Shown piece by piece: positions 40,407 to 49,242 of a DNA stretch of 64,000 nucleotides; positions within the stretch are counted from its first letter, which is position 1, and each line of letters begins with the position of its first letter. The notes under the pieces were generated by a model. That model was not told the DNA's origin. It searched no databases and saw only the letters and a list, made by a program, of their open reading frames with translations. This stretch comes from Siccirubricoccus deserti (GTDB taxonomy: Bacteria > Pseudomonadota > Alphaproteobacteria > Acetobacterales > Acetobacteraceae): NCBI RefSeq assembly GCF_014283215.1, contig NZ_JACOMF010000026.1, positions 1 through 64,000 on the forward strand, given 5' to 3'. The position numbers were made by a program, and so were the translations under genes.

Positions 40407-42305
40407 CTACTCCGCTGCCTGCGCCAGTGCCGGCTCGCGCATGGAGATCACCCGCAGGGTGGTCCGAATGCGCTGTCTCGTGCCGTCCTGGAAGGCGATG
40501 GTGGTGTCGACCGGAATGGCCGCATCGCCACGGTAGATCGCCTCGATGATATCGCCGTATTTCTCGTTGATGACGCCGCGGCGGATCTTGCGGGTGCGGG
40601 TCAGCTCCTCGTCATCGGCGTCCAGCTCCTTGTAGAGCAGCAGGAAGTCGCGGATGCGCTGCGGCTCCGGCAAGGTCGCGTTCACCTTCGCCACCTCGGC
40701 GCGCAGCAGCGCCAGCACCTGGTCGCGGGCCGAGAGGTCTGTGTAGGTGGTGAAGGAAATGCGGTTCCGCTCCGCCCATTTGGCGACGATGGAGAAGCGG
40801 ATGCAGATCATCGCGGCGAGGTGCGGCCTTCTGTCGCCCAGCACCACCGCCTCCGCCACATAGGGGCTGAATTTCAGCTTGTTCTCGATGTATTGCGGGC
40901 TGAACCGGTCACCGCCGCTGGTGGTGGCGATGTCCTTGATGCGGTCGATGACCACCAGATGCCCGGCCTTGTCGAAGTAGCCGGCATCGCCGGTGTGCAG
41001 CCAACCGTCGCGCAGGTCGCCGGGATCCGCCAAGCCGAAATAGCCGCTGAACATGTTGGGGTGGCGGGTGACGATCTCCCCAACGCCGTTCTGGTCCGGC
41101 TGGTCGATCCGCATCTCGACGCTCGCGTCGAAGCCGACACCCACGGTGTCGAAATTCACCTCGCCCGGCCGGTGCACGGTGTAGGCGCCCAGCAATTCGG
41201 TCTGGCCATAGAGCTGGCGCAGCGGCACGCCCATCGCCAGGAAGAAGCGGAAGGTGTCAGGGCCCAGCGCGGCACCGCCGGTGGCGGCCGAGCGAAGGTT
41301 GGTGAAGCCGAGCCGGTCGCGCAGCGCGCGGAACAGCAGTTGGTCGGCAGCGGCGGAACGCCCGCCGCTGTCGAGCGCCGCCAGCCCCCAGCGCATCCCG
41401 AGATCGAACATCCCCCGCTTCATGGGGCTGGCGTCCATGACCCGGGCGCGGACCTCGGCCGCCAGCGCCTCCCAGACGCGTGGGGCAAACAGCACGAAGC
41501 TTGGGCCGATCTCGCGGAAATCGGCCATCATCGTCTCCGGCTCCTCGACGAAATTGACCTTCATCCGCGCCAGCAGACTCCAGCCGAGGGCGTAGATCTG
41601 CTCCATGATCCAGGGCAGCGGCAGGACCGAGACGTATTCATCCTCCGGCCCCTTCGGATCAGCCTTGAGGTAGCTGGCGCAATGCCGCACCAGCGCGCCG
41701 CCGGTCAGCATCGCCAGCTTCGGCCGCGCCGTGGTGCCGGAGGTGGTGCAGAGGATCGCCACCTCCTCCCCCCGCGTCGCCGCCACCATCGCCTCCCAGC
41801 CCGCGGTATCGGCGGCATGCGCCGCCTCGCCCAGCCGTACCAGCTCGGCGACCGGCAGCAGCCGCGGATCGGCATGCTTGCGCATGCCGCGCGGGTCGCA
41901 ATAGATGATGTGGCGCAGCCGGGGCGCCCGGCCGCTCATGCCGAGCAGCTTGTCGACCTGCTCCTCATCCTCGGCGATCACCGCGGCGGCGCCGCTATGC
42001 GCCAGCAGATAGGCCACCTCATCATCCAGCGCGTCGCGGTAGATGCCGAGGCTGCGGGCGCCGATCGCATGCGCGGCGACCTCACCCATCACCCAATCCG
42101 GCCGGTTGTCGCCGATCAGCCCGACCACATCGCCGGCGCCTAGGCCAAGCGCACGCAGCCCGAGCGCGAAGGCCCGCGTGCGCGCCTCGTATTCCGCCCA
42201 GGTGATGCTGCGCCAGATGCCGAACTGCTTTTCCCGCAGCGCCACCTCGGCGCCATGCGCGCGGGCATTGCGAAGCAGCAGCTTCGGCAAGGTGTCCGCG
42301 ATCAT
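40407..42305 (-). CDS. Long-chain-fatty-acid/aryl-CoA ligase (AMP-binding)
   Basis: A 632-residue adenylating ligase of the FadD15/long-chain acyl-CoA synthetase type. P-loop TTSGTTARPKLAML (near 188), QLYGQTELLGAYT (A5, near 364), and GWLHTGDAGYFDKAGHLVVIDRIKD (near 436) are all present. The C-terminal lysine region is altered (ELTRTRKIRRGVINEKY), as in this subfamily. It sits second in the operon and shares a four-base overlap with the LivG-like ATPase. Ligases of this type are frequently embedded in Liv-type importer operons in Alpha- and Betaproteobacteria. Confidence 0.88.
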   Translation of the reverse strand: MIADTLPKLLLRNARAHGAEVALREKQFGIWRSITWAEYEARTRAFALGLRALGLGAGDVVGLIGDNRPDWVMGEVAAHAIGARSLGIYRDALDDEVAYLLAHSGAAAVIAEDEEQVDKLLGMSGRAPRLRHIIYCDPRGMRKHADPRLLPVAELVRLGEAAHAADTAGWEAMVAATRGEEVAILCTTSGTTARPKLAMLTGGALVRHCASYLKADPKGPEDEYVSVLPLPWIMEQIYALGWSLLARMKVNFVEEPETMMADFREIGPSFVLFAPRVWEALAAEVRARVMDASPMKRGMFDLGMRWGLAALDSGGRSAAADQLLFRALRDRLGFTNLRSAATGGAALGPDTFRFFLAMGVPLRQLYGQTELLGAYTVHRPGEVNFDTVGVGFDASVEMRIDQPDQNGVGEIVTRHPNMFSGYFGLADPGDLRDGWLHTGDAGYFDKAGHLVVIDRIKDIATTSGGDRFSPQYIENKLKFSPYVAEAVVLGDRRPHLAAMICIRFSIVAKWAERNRISFTTYTDLSARDQVLALLRAEVAKVNATLPEPQRIRDFLLLYKELDADDEELTRTRKIRRGVINEKYGDIIEAIYRGDAAIPVDTTIAFQDGTRQRIRTTLRVISMREPALAQAAE

Positions 42306-43120
42306 ACCGGCATCGACTCATCGATATCGCGCACCACCTCATCGGCCTCGCCGAGATAGGCACGCCGCACATGCGGGTCGGCCAGCACCGCCTCCGGCGT
42401 ACCCTCGGCGATCTTGCGGCCGAAATCCAGCACCATGACGCGCTGGGAGATGTCCATGACCACGCCCATGTCGTGCTCGATCATCAGCACGGTCATGCCC
42501 CATTCCTCATTGAGGTCGAGGATGTAGCGCGCCATGTCCTCCTTCTCCTCGAGGTTCATGCCCGCCATTGGCTCATCCAGCAGGATCAGCCTGGGCTTGA
42601 GGGCGACGGCGCGCGCCAGCTCCACTCGCTTGCGCAACCCATAGGGGAGTGTGCCGGCGGGCGCCTTGCGGATGTGCTGGATTTCGAGGAAGTCGATGAT
42701 CTCCTCGACCTCGCGCCGATGCGCGATCTCCTCGTCCTGGGCGCCGCCAAGCCAATAGATCATGCCGGGCAGGAAACCGCGCCGCAGCAGGTGGTGGCGG
42801 CCGACCATGATGTTGTCGAGCACGCTCATATGCCCGAACAACGCCAGGTTCTGGAAGGTGCGGCCGATGCCGAGGCCGGCGCGCCTGCGGGTCGGCACGC
42901 GGGTGATGTCGGCACCGTCGAAGCGGATGGCGCCCTCGGTCGGGCGGTAGCGGCCGGAGATGCAATTGACCATCGAGGTCTTGCCGGCACCGTTCGGGCC
43001 GATGATGGAGAAGACCTCGCCGCGGTTCACCTGGAAGGAGACATCGGTCAGCGCCCGCACGCCACCGAACCGCAGGCTAACTTGCTCCGCCGCCAGGATC
43101 GGCGCGCCGGCCTCAGCCAT
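42302..43120 (-). CDS. ABC importer ATPase (LivG-like)
   Basis: A 272-residue ATPase. Walker A GPNGAGKTS (near 39), the LivG-type insertion near 108-128 (RHHLLRRGFLPGMIYW), TLPYGLRKRVELARAVAL as the signature region, Walker B LILLDEPMAGMN and H-loop EHDMGVVMDIS. It is the first gene of the operon, read away from the TetR regulator. The 172-base gap to that gene holds an operator-like palindrome. Confidence 0.94.
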   Translation of the reverse strand: MAEAGAPILAAEQVSLRFGGVRALTDVSFQVNRGEVFSIIGPNGAGKTSMVNCISGRYRPTEGAIRFDGADITRVPTRRRAGLGIGRTFQNLALFGHMSVLDNIMVGRHHLLRRGFLPGMIYWLGGAQDEEIAHRREVEEIIDFLEIQHIRKAPAGTLPYGLRKRVELARAVALKPRLILLDEPMAGMNLEEKEDMARYILDLNEEWGMTVLMIEHDMGVVMDISQRVMVLDFGRKIAEGTPEAVLADPHVRRAYLGEADEVVRDIDESMPV

Positions 43121-43205
43121 GGCGGCTGATCCGGCTGTGGAAATGCGGCGCGCGCAGTGCCACGATGTCCCTCCCCGGCAGGCATCTTCGTGCCTGCTCT
43201 AAACT

Positions 43206-43219
43206 AACATACGTTTGTT
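43206..43219. promoter_or_regulatory. Operator-like palindrome between the ABC/ligase operon and tetR
   Basis: AACATACGTTTGTT is a near-palindrome (two mismatches against its reverse complement) in the only AT-rich patch of a 172-base divergent region. Symmetric sites built on ACG-T centres are typical for TetR-family fatty-acid or aromatic-acid sensors. It is inferred as the binding site of the adjacent regulator, which would control both directions. Confidence 0.55.
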
Positions 43220-43292
43220 TTCTCATTGACCGCAAGCGCTATCGCAGCCAAGCCTGTTGCCGGGGTGACGGCTACCCCGGAGCGGGAGGCGG

Positions 43293-43889
43293 ATGGCACG
43301 GATCACGGGATCGAACGGCGAGCGGACCGCCGCGGCCATCCGCCGCGCCGCGCTCCGGCTGATCCATCGGCATGGCTTCGCCGCCATGAACCTGCGCGAG
43401 CTGGCCGCCGGCGTCGGCATCCAGCCCGGCTCGCTCTACAACCATATCACGACCAAGCAGGGCCTGCTGTTCGACCTGATGCAGGAGCACATGACGACCC
43501 TGCTGGCGGAGACCGATGCAGCCCTGGCCGCCGCCGGTCCGGCCCTGATCGACCGGCTGCGCGGCTTCATTGCCCACCACGTGCTCTATCACTTGGAACG
43601 CAAGCAGGAAGTCTACATCGCCAATTTCGAGTTGCGCGCGCTGGATCCGCCAAATGCCGCGTGCATCCTGGCGATGCGGCGCGCCTATGAGGACCGGCTG
43701 ATCGCGCTACTGGAGGAAGGTGTTGCCGAGGGCACGCTGGCGATGAGCGATGTGCGCGTCACCGCCTATGCAATGCTGGCGATGCTCACCGGTGTCTGCA
43801 CCTGGTACCGGCCCGGCGGCCGGCTCGGGCGGGCGGAGATCGTCGCGCTGCACGTCGATCTCGCGCTGGACGGAATCCGCCGGCGCTGA
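43293..43889 (+). CDS. TetR-family transcriptional regulator
   Basis: A 198-residue regulator. The N-terminal helix-turn-helix is IRRAALRLIHRHGFAAMNLRELAAGVGIQPGSLYNHITTKQGLLFDLM (about 16-63). The C-terminal ligand domain has the HVLYHLERKQEVYIANFELRAL stretch seen in acyl-CoA-responsive TetR proteins (KstR2/FadR-like C-terminal type). GGGAGG lies upstream of the ATG. It is divergent from the importer/ligase operon and most likely its local repressor, released by a CoA thioester; this is inference. Confidence 0.9.
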   Translation: MARITGSNGERTAAAIRRAALRLIHRHGFAAMNLRELAAGVGIQPGSLYNHITTKQGLLFDLMQEHMTTLLAETDAALAAAGPALIDRLRGFIAHHVLYHLERKQEVYIANFELRALDPPNAACILAMRRAYEDRLIALLEEGVAEGTLAMSDVRVTAYAMLAMLTGVCTWYRPGGRLGRAEIVALHVDLALDGIRRR

Positions 43890-43929
43890 TGCCGCTCCCC
43901 CTTCCCCGAGCGTCGGGCGAGATCGCGTG

Positions 43930-45612
43930 CTACCGCCCAAGCACGTTGCGGGTGGCTGCGGCGAGTTCCTCGAGCCGGTATGGCTTCGGCAACACGGCAA
44001 CCCCCTCCGCCTCCGCGTCACGCTTCGCCGCCGCCGCATAGGCCGTCGTCAGCAGAACCGGCAGGCCGGGCCGCCGCCGCCTCACCTCACGGGCCAAGTC
44101 CACGCCATTCATGCCGCCCGGCATCATGATGTCGGAGAACACCAGATCGAAGGCTCGGCCGTTCGTCAGCGCGCCAAGGGCAGCCGCGCCGCTCGACGCG
44201 CGCGTTGCCTCGAAGCCGAGCTGGGAGAGCATCTCGGACACCAGCGCCGCGACCTCGTCATCATCCTCGACCAGCAGCACATGGCCGGCCACACCGGCTG
44301 CCGGCCGCCCGGCATGGAGGTCGATGAGGTGGTGCTCCTCCACCGCAGGTGCCTTGTGCGACCGTGGCAGGAACAGCGCAATGGTGGTGCCGCGCCCGAC
44401 CGCTGTCTCGATGCGCACCGTGCCGCCGGATTGCTTGGCGAAGCCATAGACCTGGGCAAGCCCCAGCCCCGAACCCTTGCCGATGTCCTTGGTCGTGAAG
44501 AAGGGTTCGAAGGCACGCGAAACCACCTCGGGCGGCATGCCGATCCCGGTGTCGATGATCGAAAGGCGGACGAAGTCGCCGCAAAGCTCCCGTTCCGCCA
44601 GGCCGGCCAGGTTCTCGGCGCGGATGGTGATCGTGCCGCCCTCGGGCATGGCGTCGCGCGCATTCACCGCGAGGTTCAGCACGACCAGTTCAAGCTCGCC
44701 CGGGTCAACCTCCACCGGCCAGAGAGTGGCGGCGAAGTCGAGGGTGACATGGACGTCGCCACTGAGGCTGCGGTCCAGCAGCTCGCGCATGCCGCCGATC
44801 TGCCGGCCGAGGTCGACCGGCTCCGACCTGAGGGCCTGGCGACGGGAGAACGCCAGAAGCTGGCGCGTCAGCGCCGCGCCTCGCCCGGCAGCCTGCCGCA
44901 TGCCATCCATCAGCCGCTTGCGCCGGCCGGGGTCGTCCTGGCGATCGATCATGTCGAGGCCGCCGGAGATGACCATCAGCAGGTTGTTGAAATCATGCGC
45001 CACGCCACCGGTGAGCTGGCCCATCGCCTCGATCTTCTGGGCGTGGCGCAGCGTCACCTCCATCCGCTCGCGCTCGGCGATCTGCGCCCGCAACTCCTGG
45101 TTCGCCGCCTCCAGTTCGCGGGTCCGCGCCGCGACCAGATCTTCCAGCTCCCGCGCCGCCCGTTCCTGTTCGGCCAGATACCTGCGCACCTCATATTGCC
45201 GCCGCCGGGCGCGCACGGCGGCCTGGATAGTGCTCGTCAGGGTGATCGCCTGGACCGGTCGCTCAAGCAGGGAAACGTTCCGCAGCGCGGCCACCAGCCG
45301 ACTGCGCCCCGCCACCACCACCGGCTGTTCGCGATGGCTGGTCAGCATCACGAAAGGCATGTCCGACCAAGGCGGCTGGGCCTCGACCCAGGCGCACAGC
45401 CGATCGATCGGCCTGCCCAGCAGCGCCTCCTCCGCGACGAACACCGCATCGGCTTCGGCTGCAAGGCCAGCGACGAGCGCGTCGAGGTTGGCGCAGATCT
45501 GGGCGGACAGGTCGGCCCGGGCAAGCAGCTCTGCCGAGGCCGCGGCGTCACGGCCGGTCGGGGCGAGGACCAGGACTCGCGGGCGGTGCCGTTCAGCTGC
45601 CTGCGGACTCAT
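43930..45612 (-). CDS. Hybrid sensor histidine kinase with N-terminal pseudo-receiver
   Basis: About 560 residues. The N-terminal 120 residues look like a receiver (RPRVLVLAPTGRDAA, later PPWSDMPFVMLTS and LLERPV) but where the phospho-Asp is expected the sequence reads VFVAEEAL, so it is probably a pseudo-receiver. A coiled coil (about 140-200) leads to the H-box GQLTGGVAHDFNNLL, then N-box NLAVNARDAMP, G-boxes DTGIGMPPEV and GKGSGLGLAQVYGF. The C-terminal receiver is complete: LLVEDDDEVA, phospho-Asp in VFSDIMMPGG, Lys in VLPKPYRL. No membrane segment, so it is cytoplasmic. I chose the ATG at 45612; it overlaps the KaiC-like stop, coupling the two. The frame extends to 45672. Confidence 0.9.
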   Translation of the reverse strand: MSPQAAERHRPRVLVLAPTGRDAAASAELLARADLSAQICANLDALVAGLAAEADAVFVAEEALLGRPIDRLCAWVEAQPPWSDMPFVMLTSHREQPVVVAGRSRLVAALRNVSLLERPVQAITLTSTIQAAVRARRRQYEVRRYLAEQERAARELEDLVAARTRELEAANQELRAQIAERERMEVTLRHAQKIEAMGQLTGGVAHDFNNLLMVISGGLDMIDRQDDPGRRKRLMDGMRQAAGRGAALTRQLLAFSRRQALRSEPVDLGRQIGGMRELLDRSLSGDVHVTLDFAATLWPVEVDPGELELVVLNLAVNARDAMPEGGTITIRAENLAGLAERELCGDFVRLSIIDTGIGMPPEVVSRAFEPFFTTKDIGKGSGLGLAQVYGFAKQSGGTVRIETAVGRGTTIALFLPRSHKAPAVEEHHLIDLHAGRPAAGVAGHVLLVEDDDEVAALVSEMLSQLGFEATRASSGAAALGALTNGRAFDLVFSDIMMPGGMNGVDLAREVRRRRPGLPVLLTTAYAAAAKRDAEAEGVAVLPKPYRLEELAAATRNVLGR

Positions 45613-47134
45613 CGTCGTCCAGGAGCGGGGAGCCGGTGCCGGTATAGCGGGGCGTGCCGGTAAAGACCCCACTGAAGTCCATGAGCGGGGGACCGATGGT
45701 CACCCCGCGCGAGCTGAGCCGGAACTCGCGGATGGTCATCTCATGCGCACCGCTACGCTTCTTCACGACGGAGAGTGCACGCCGGACCGAGCCCTCGAAT
45801 TCGAAGTAGCGCAGCATCAGCACCGTGTCGCTGAGGTAGCTGATGTCGACCGGGGTCTGCATCGGCCCGACCAGCCCATGCTGGGCCAGGACGAGGATGG
45901 TCAGCACGCCGAGCTGACCGAGGTAGCTCAGCAGCTCATGCATCTGCAGGATCAGGAAGCGCTCATCCGGCATGGCGCTGAGATAGCCGTTGAGACTGTC
46001 GATAACGATGACCCGCGCGCCATCCGCCTCCACGGCACGCCGCACCAGGCTGGCGAATTCACCTGGCGACATCTCGGCCGGGTCGATTTGCTGCACCCGT
46101 ATCAGCCCCGCCTCGACGGCCTCCTGCATCGGCAGGCCGAGTGCCCTGGCTCGTGTGTAGACTGTGCCGCGGCCCTCGTCGAAGGCGTAGATGACCGAAT
46201 GCTCGCCACGGCCAGCGGCGGCGATCGCATAGAACAGCGCCAGCGAGGATTTGCCGACACCCGCCGCACCGAGCAGCAGCATGCTGGTGCCGCGCTCCAG
46301 CCCGCCGCCGATCATGGCGTCGAGCGCCGCATTGCCGCTCGGGATGACCCCGCTGACGAAGTCCCGGTGGTGCTCGGCCGCGGTCAGCCGCGGATAGATC
46401 TCGAGCCCGCCGCGCTTGATGGTGAAGTCGTGAAAGCCGCCACGGAACGACATGCCCCGCATCTTGATGACGCGCAGCCGCCTTCGCTCGGTCCCAAAAT
46501 CGATGGCGATCTGTTCCAGCAGGATGACGCCATGCACGATGGAGTGGAGCTGGAGGTCATCAGCCTTCGAGGACATGTCGTCCAGCAGCAGCACCGTGCA
46601 GGCGCGACCGGCGAAGAAATGCTTCAGCGCCAGGATCTGGCGCCGGTATCGCATCGGGTTCTGCGCCAGCAGGCGCATCTCCGACAGGCTGTCGAAGACC
46701 ACCCGCGAGGGGTTCAGCGTGGCGACACGCTCGAAGATCAGCTGCATCGTCTCGCTGAGTTCCACCTCGGCAGGATGGAAGACGGTCAGTTCCCGGTTCG
46801 GGTCGAGGCTGGCTTCCGGTGGCACCAGCTCGAACACCGAAATGTCCTCGAGCGACCAGCCATGCCGCTGCGCGACCAGCCGCAGCTCCCGTTCCGATTC
46901 AGAGAGGGAAATGTAGAGCGTGGCCTCGCCCCGGCGGGCGCCCTCCAGCAGGAACTGCAAGGCGAGCGTCGTCTTGCCGGTGCCTGGCCGACCCTCGCAA
47001 AGGTACAGCCTGTCGGTGTCGAGGCCACCGCCGAGGATGTCGTCCAGCCCGTCGCTGCCGGTCGAGATGCGGGGCGGGTCCTCCCCGGCCACTGCCAGAG
47101 TGTCGTTCGCTTCAGTCACGCCTTCCTCTCGCAT
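45593..47134 (-). CDS. KaiC-like two-domain RecA-fold ATPase
   Basis: A 513-residue protein with two KaiC-type domains. Domain 1 carries Walker A GRPGTGKT (48-55) and a catalytic ESERELR pair near 79-85; domain 2 carries GAAGVGKS (289-296) with the IDSLNGYLSAMPDERFL segment typical of non-clock KaiC homologues. Cyanobacterial KaiC counts about 519 residues, so length fits, but no kaiA or kaiB is present. GTG at 47119, preceded by GAGGAAGG, is an alternative start. Co-operonic with the hybrid kinase, so it likely acts as a signalling ATPase rather than a clock. Confidence 0.92.
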   Translation of the reverse strand: MREEGVTEANDTLAVAGEDPPRISTGSDGLDDILGGGLDTDRLYLCEGRPGTGKTTLALQFLLEGARRGEATLYISLSESERELRLVAQRHGWSLEDISVFELVPPEASLDPNRELTVFHPAEVELSETMQLIFERVATLNPSRVVFDSLSEMRLLAQNPMRYRRQILALKHFFAGRACTVLLLDDMSSKADDLQLHSIVHGVILLEQIAIDFGTERRRLRVIKMRGMSFRGGFHDFTIKRGGLEIYPRLTAAEHHRDFVSGVIPSGNAALDAMIGGGLERGTSMLLLGAAGVGKSSLALFYAIAAAGRGEHSVIYAFDEGRGTVYTRARALGLPMQEAVEAGLIRVQQIDPAEMSPGEFASLVRRAVEADGARVIVIDSLNGYLSAMPDERFLILQMHELLSYLGQLGVLTILVLAQHGLVGPMQTPVDISYLSDTVLMLRYFEFEGSVRRALSVVKKRSGAHEMTIREFRLSSRGVTIGPPLMDFSGVFTGTPRYTGTGSPLLDDDESAGS

Positions 47135-47565
47135 CGGGTGGGCAGGTCGCCCTTTCGTACCGGTGAAACGCCACCCCTAACCCACAGGCCTACATACATG
47201 ACCATGGCCCCTGTCAAAACCATACCTACACGGTCGGTTAAGCCGTGGCGCCGGCGCCATGCCAGGCAAGGACGGCAACCCTGCGGGGAACCACGGATGG
47301 CAACCGGATCGGTCGCTTCGGCAGCTCCGGCTCGGCTTTACCGGTTGGGCTTGCAGGGGCTGGCATCGACGCGGTGCTACAACCGCCACCTTCGGCTGGC
47401 GTTTCGTCACGGACTATTATCGGCGCAGATTTCTTGCTTCTCGGCGAGAATCGGCGGGCGGCCGGAGGGGGTGGTTCATGCTGGCCCATGCTTGCGTGGC
47501 CATCCTTCCGGCAAGTGCATCACCCACTCGCGATAGTCGGCATTCCGGCACGGGCGGCCCGACGG
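47135..47565. other. Intergenic region upstream of the KaiC-like operon
   Basis: About 430 bases between the divergent KaiC-like gene and the membrane protein at 47566. Open frames here have no codon or protein pattern I trust. The stretch 47180-47240 is comparatively AT-rich and is the likely promoter region for the minus-strand operon. I saw no RNA gene or repeat. Confidence 0.4.
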
Positions 47566-48117
47566 ATGAGCCGGGACACGTCGCTGCCTCGCGTCGTCAC
47601 GCCCTTCCTGTTCGCCGTGGCCCTCATCGGCGTGCTGATGGAAGCGACGATCTGGCGCTGGCTGGAGGCGCTCGGCCGGAGGCTTGCCCGGCTGCGGCTG
47701 TTCGCGGCGGCGGAGCGGCTCAGTCCGAATGTGGTCGCCGCCATCTTCGTCCTGCCCTGGGTGCCGATCCTCCCGCTGCTGAAGCTCGGGGAGCTATGGC
47801 TGATCCGCCACCATCACTTCGTCTGGGCGGCGGTGCTCATCCTCGGCGCCAAGGTGGTGGGGGCGGCCTTCTCCACCCGGCTCTTCGCCATCGCCCGGCC
47901 GAAGCTCATGCAGGTGCGCAGGTTCGTGCGGGGGCATGGTTGGGTGGAGCGGCTGCTGGCGCTCGGCCATGCGCTGCTGGAGGCTTGGCCGGCCTGGGTT
48001 CGGCTTCGCGCCATGGCGCGGCGGTTGCGGGCCAGGATCTTCCCGCACGGTCGCGGCGCGCTGCGGCGACGCCTGGCAGCAGCGATGCGGCGGCTGCGGC
48101 GGCGGCAGGCGCTGTAG
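47566..48117 (+). CDS. Basic membrane protein of unknown function
   Basis: A 183-residue protein from the ATG 47566 (MSRDTSLPRVVTPFLF). Two or three hydrophobic segments (about 9-25, 50-65 and 80-97) are followed by a very arginine-rich C-terminal tail (from about residue 150) that should stay in the cytoplasm. The segment LPWVPILPLLKLGELWLIRH recalls small membrane proteins annotated only as hypothetical in Acetobacteraceae. It is divergent from the KaiC-like operon and has no partner downstream. I do not recognise a function. Confidence 0.65.
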   Translation: MSRDTSLPRVVTPFLFAVALIGVLMEATIWRWLEALGRRLARLRLFAAAERLSPNVVAAIFVLPWVPILPLLKLGELWLIRHHHFVWAAVLILGAKVVGAAFSTRLFAIARPKLMQVRRFVRGHGWVERLLALGHALLEAWPAWVRLRAMARRLRARIFPHGRGALRRRLAAAMRRLRRRQAL

Positions 48118-48349
48118 CTGGATTGCTTCCACGACCAAGCATTCCGACCTGTCCCACACCTGATCACGCGACCGGCGCGCTCGGCAGTTCCATGCCTGAG
48201 CGGTCATGCTCTACGGCGGGCGGCGTCCATGGCTGAACGCCAATCCGCTGTAGCCTGTTGTCTGTAGGCTGGATTTGCGCTGCTGGGCGTTCACGCCCCT
48301 CCGCGATCCGCTCTAAGCTCCGCCGCAACGCCAAGGGAGCAACGCCGAG

Positions 48350-49132
48350 ATGCAGATCACCAACGGCCAATCGGCGGCGGCCACGCGCAAGCCCGTCGTC
48401 GCCAATGGCGTGCCGGCGCATATCACCACTTATTTCGGCACCAACTTCGCCGTCCGCGGCCCGGACACCCCACCACCACCAGGGCCTGAGGCGGTCTACC
48501 CGATGGGCTTCCTTGTCGAGCAATCAGCCGACAGTCTGGTGCAGGCGCATTTCCACGCCGCCAACCAGTTCCAGGTGGTGGTGGGCGGCGGCGGCATGCT
48601 GGGCCGGCAGGACGTGGGGCCGATCGCGGTGCAATACGCCAATGCCTTCAGCTCCTACGGGCCGCTGCGCGCCGGCAGCCAGGGGCTGCACTACTTCACC
48701 CTGCGCAACGGCTACGACCCCGGTGCGCGCTACGTGCCAGGCGCGGCGGCGGAGTTGCGGCACCGGCCGCGGCGCTACCGCGTCGCGGTCGCCGAGCCCG
48801 GCCCGCCACTGGCCGAGAAAGACCTGGCCCGCCTGACCGAAGCCCATGGCGAAAGCCTGTTGCCGGACGCGGAGGATGGGCTGGCGGCGTGGCGCCACCG
48901 CCTGCCCCCCGGTGCCCGGCTGCGCGGGCCGGCGCCGGCCGAGGGGGATGGGCAGTATTGGGTCGTCGTCGCCGGCAGCCTGGCGTTCGGCGATGCAGCG
49001 CCGCTGCCGCCGCTCTCCTGCGCCTTCGTCTTCCCGGATGAGCCGGCGGCGGAGGCGGTGGCCGGGGCCGGCGGCGCCGAATTCCTGCTGCTGCAATACC
49101 CGCGCGGCCGTCCGCATCTCGGCAGGGGGTGA
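48350..49132 (+). CDS. Cupin-like protein of unknown function
   Basis: A 260-residue soluble protein. Residues 62-78 (SLVQAHFHAANQFQVVV) look like the first half of a cupin metal site (H-x-H followed by a hydrophobic strand), followed by a glycine-rich turn and LHYFTLRNGYDPGARYVPG near 113-131. The C-terminal half repeats a beta-rich pattern (YWVVVAGSLAFGDAAPLPPLSCAFVF), suggesting a second degenerate cupin barrel. Function unknown. It lies 110 bases before the dienelactone hydrolase-like gene on the same strand. Confidence 0.65.
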   Translation: MQITNGQSAAATRKPVVANGVPAHITTYFGTNFAVRGPDTPPPPGPEAVYPMGFLVEQSADSLVQAHFHAANQFQVVVGGGGMLGRQDVGPIAVQYANAFSSYGPLRAGSQGLHYFTLRNGYDPGARYVPGAAAELRHRPRRYRVAVAEPGPPLAEKDLARLTEAHGESLLPDAEDGLAAWRHRLPPGARLRGPAPAEGDGQYWVVVAGSLAFGDAAPLPPLSCAFVFPDEPAAEAVAGAGGAEFLLLQYPRGRPHLGRG

Positions 49133-49242
49133 GGCGTGCCAGCCTCCCATGCCGGGCGGGGTCTGGCGCAGTTCCGCCCGGAGGGCCAAGATTGCGGCAA
49201 GGAAAGGGTTTGCCGCGCCATCGCGGACCCGGGGAGACGCCC

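Noticed and set aside
44477-47536. 1019-codon plus-strand frame opposite the kinase and KaiC-like genes
   Set aside because: Antisense to two proteins with complete motifs; the sequence is Ser/Arg/Ala-rich and has no domain.
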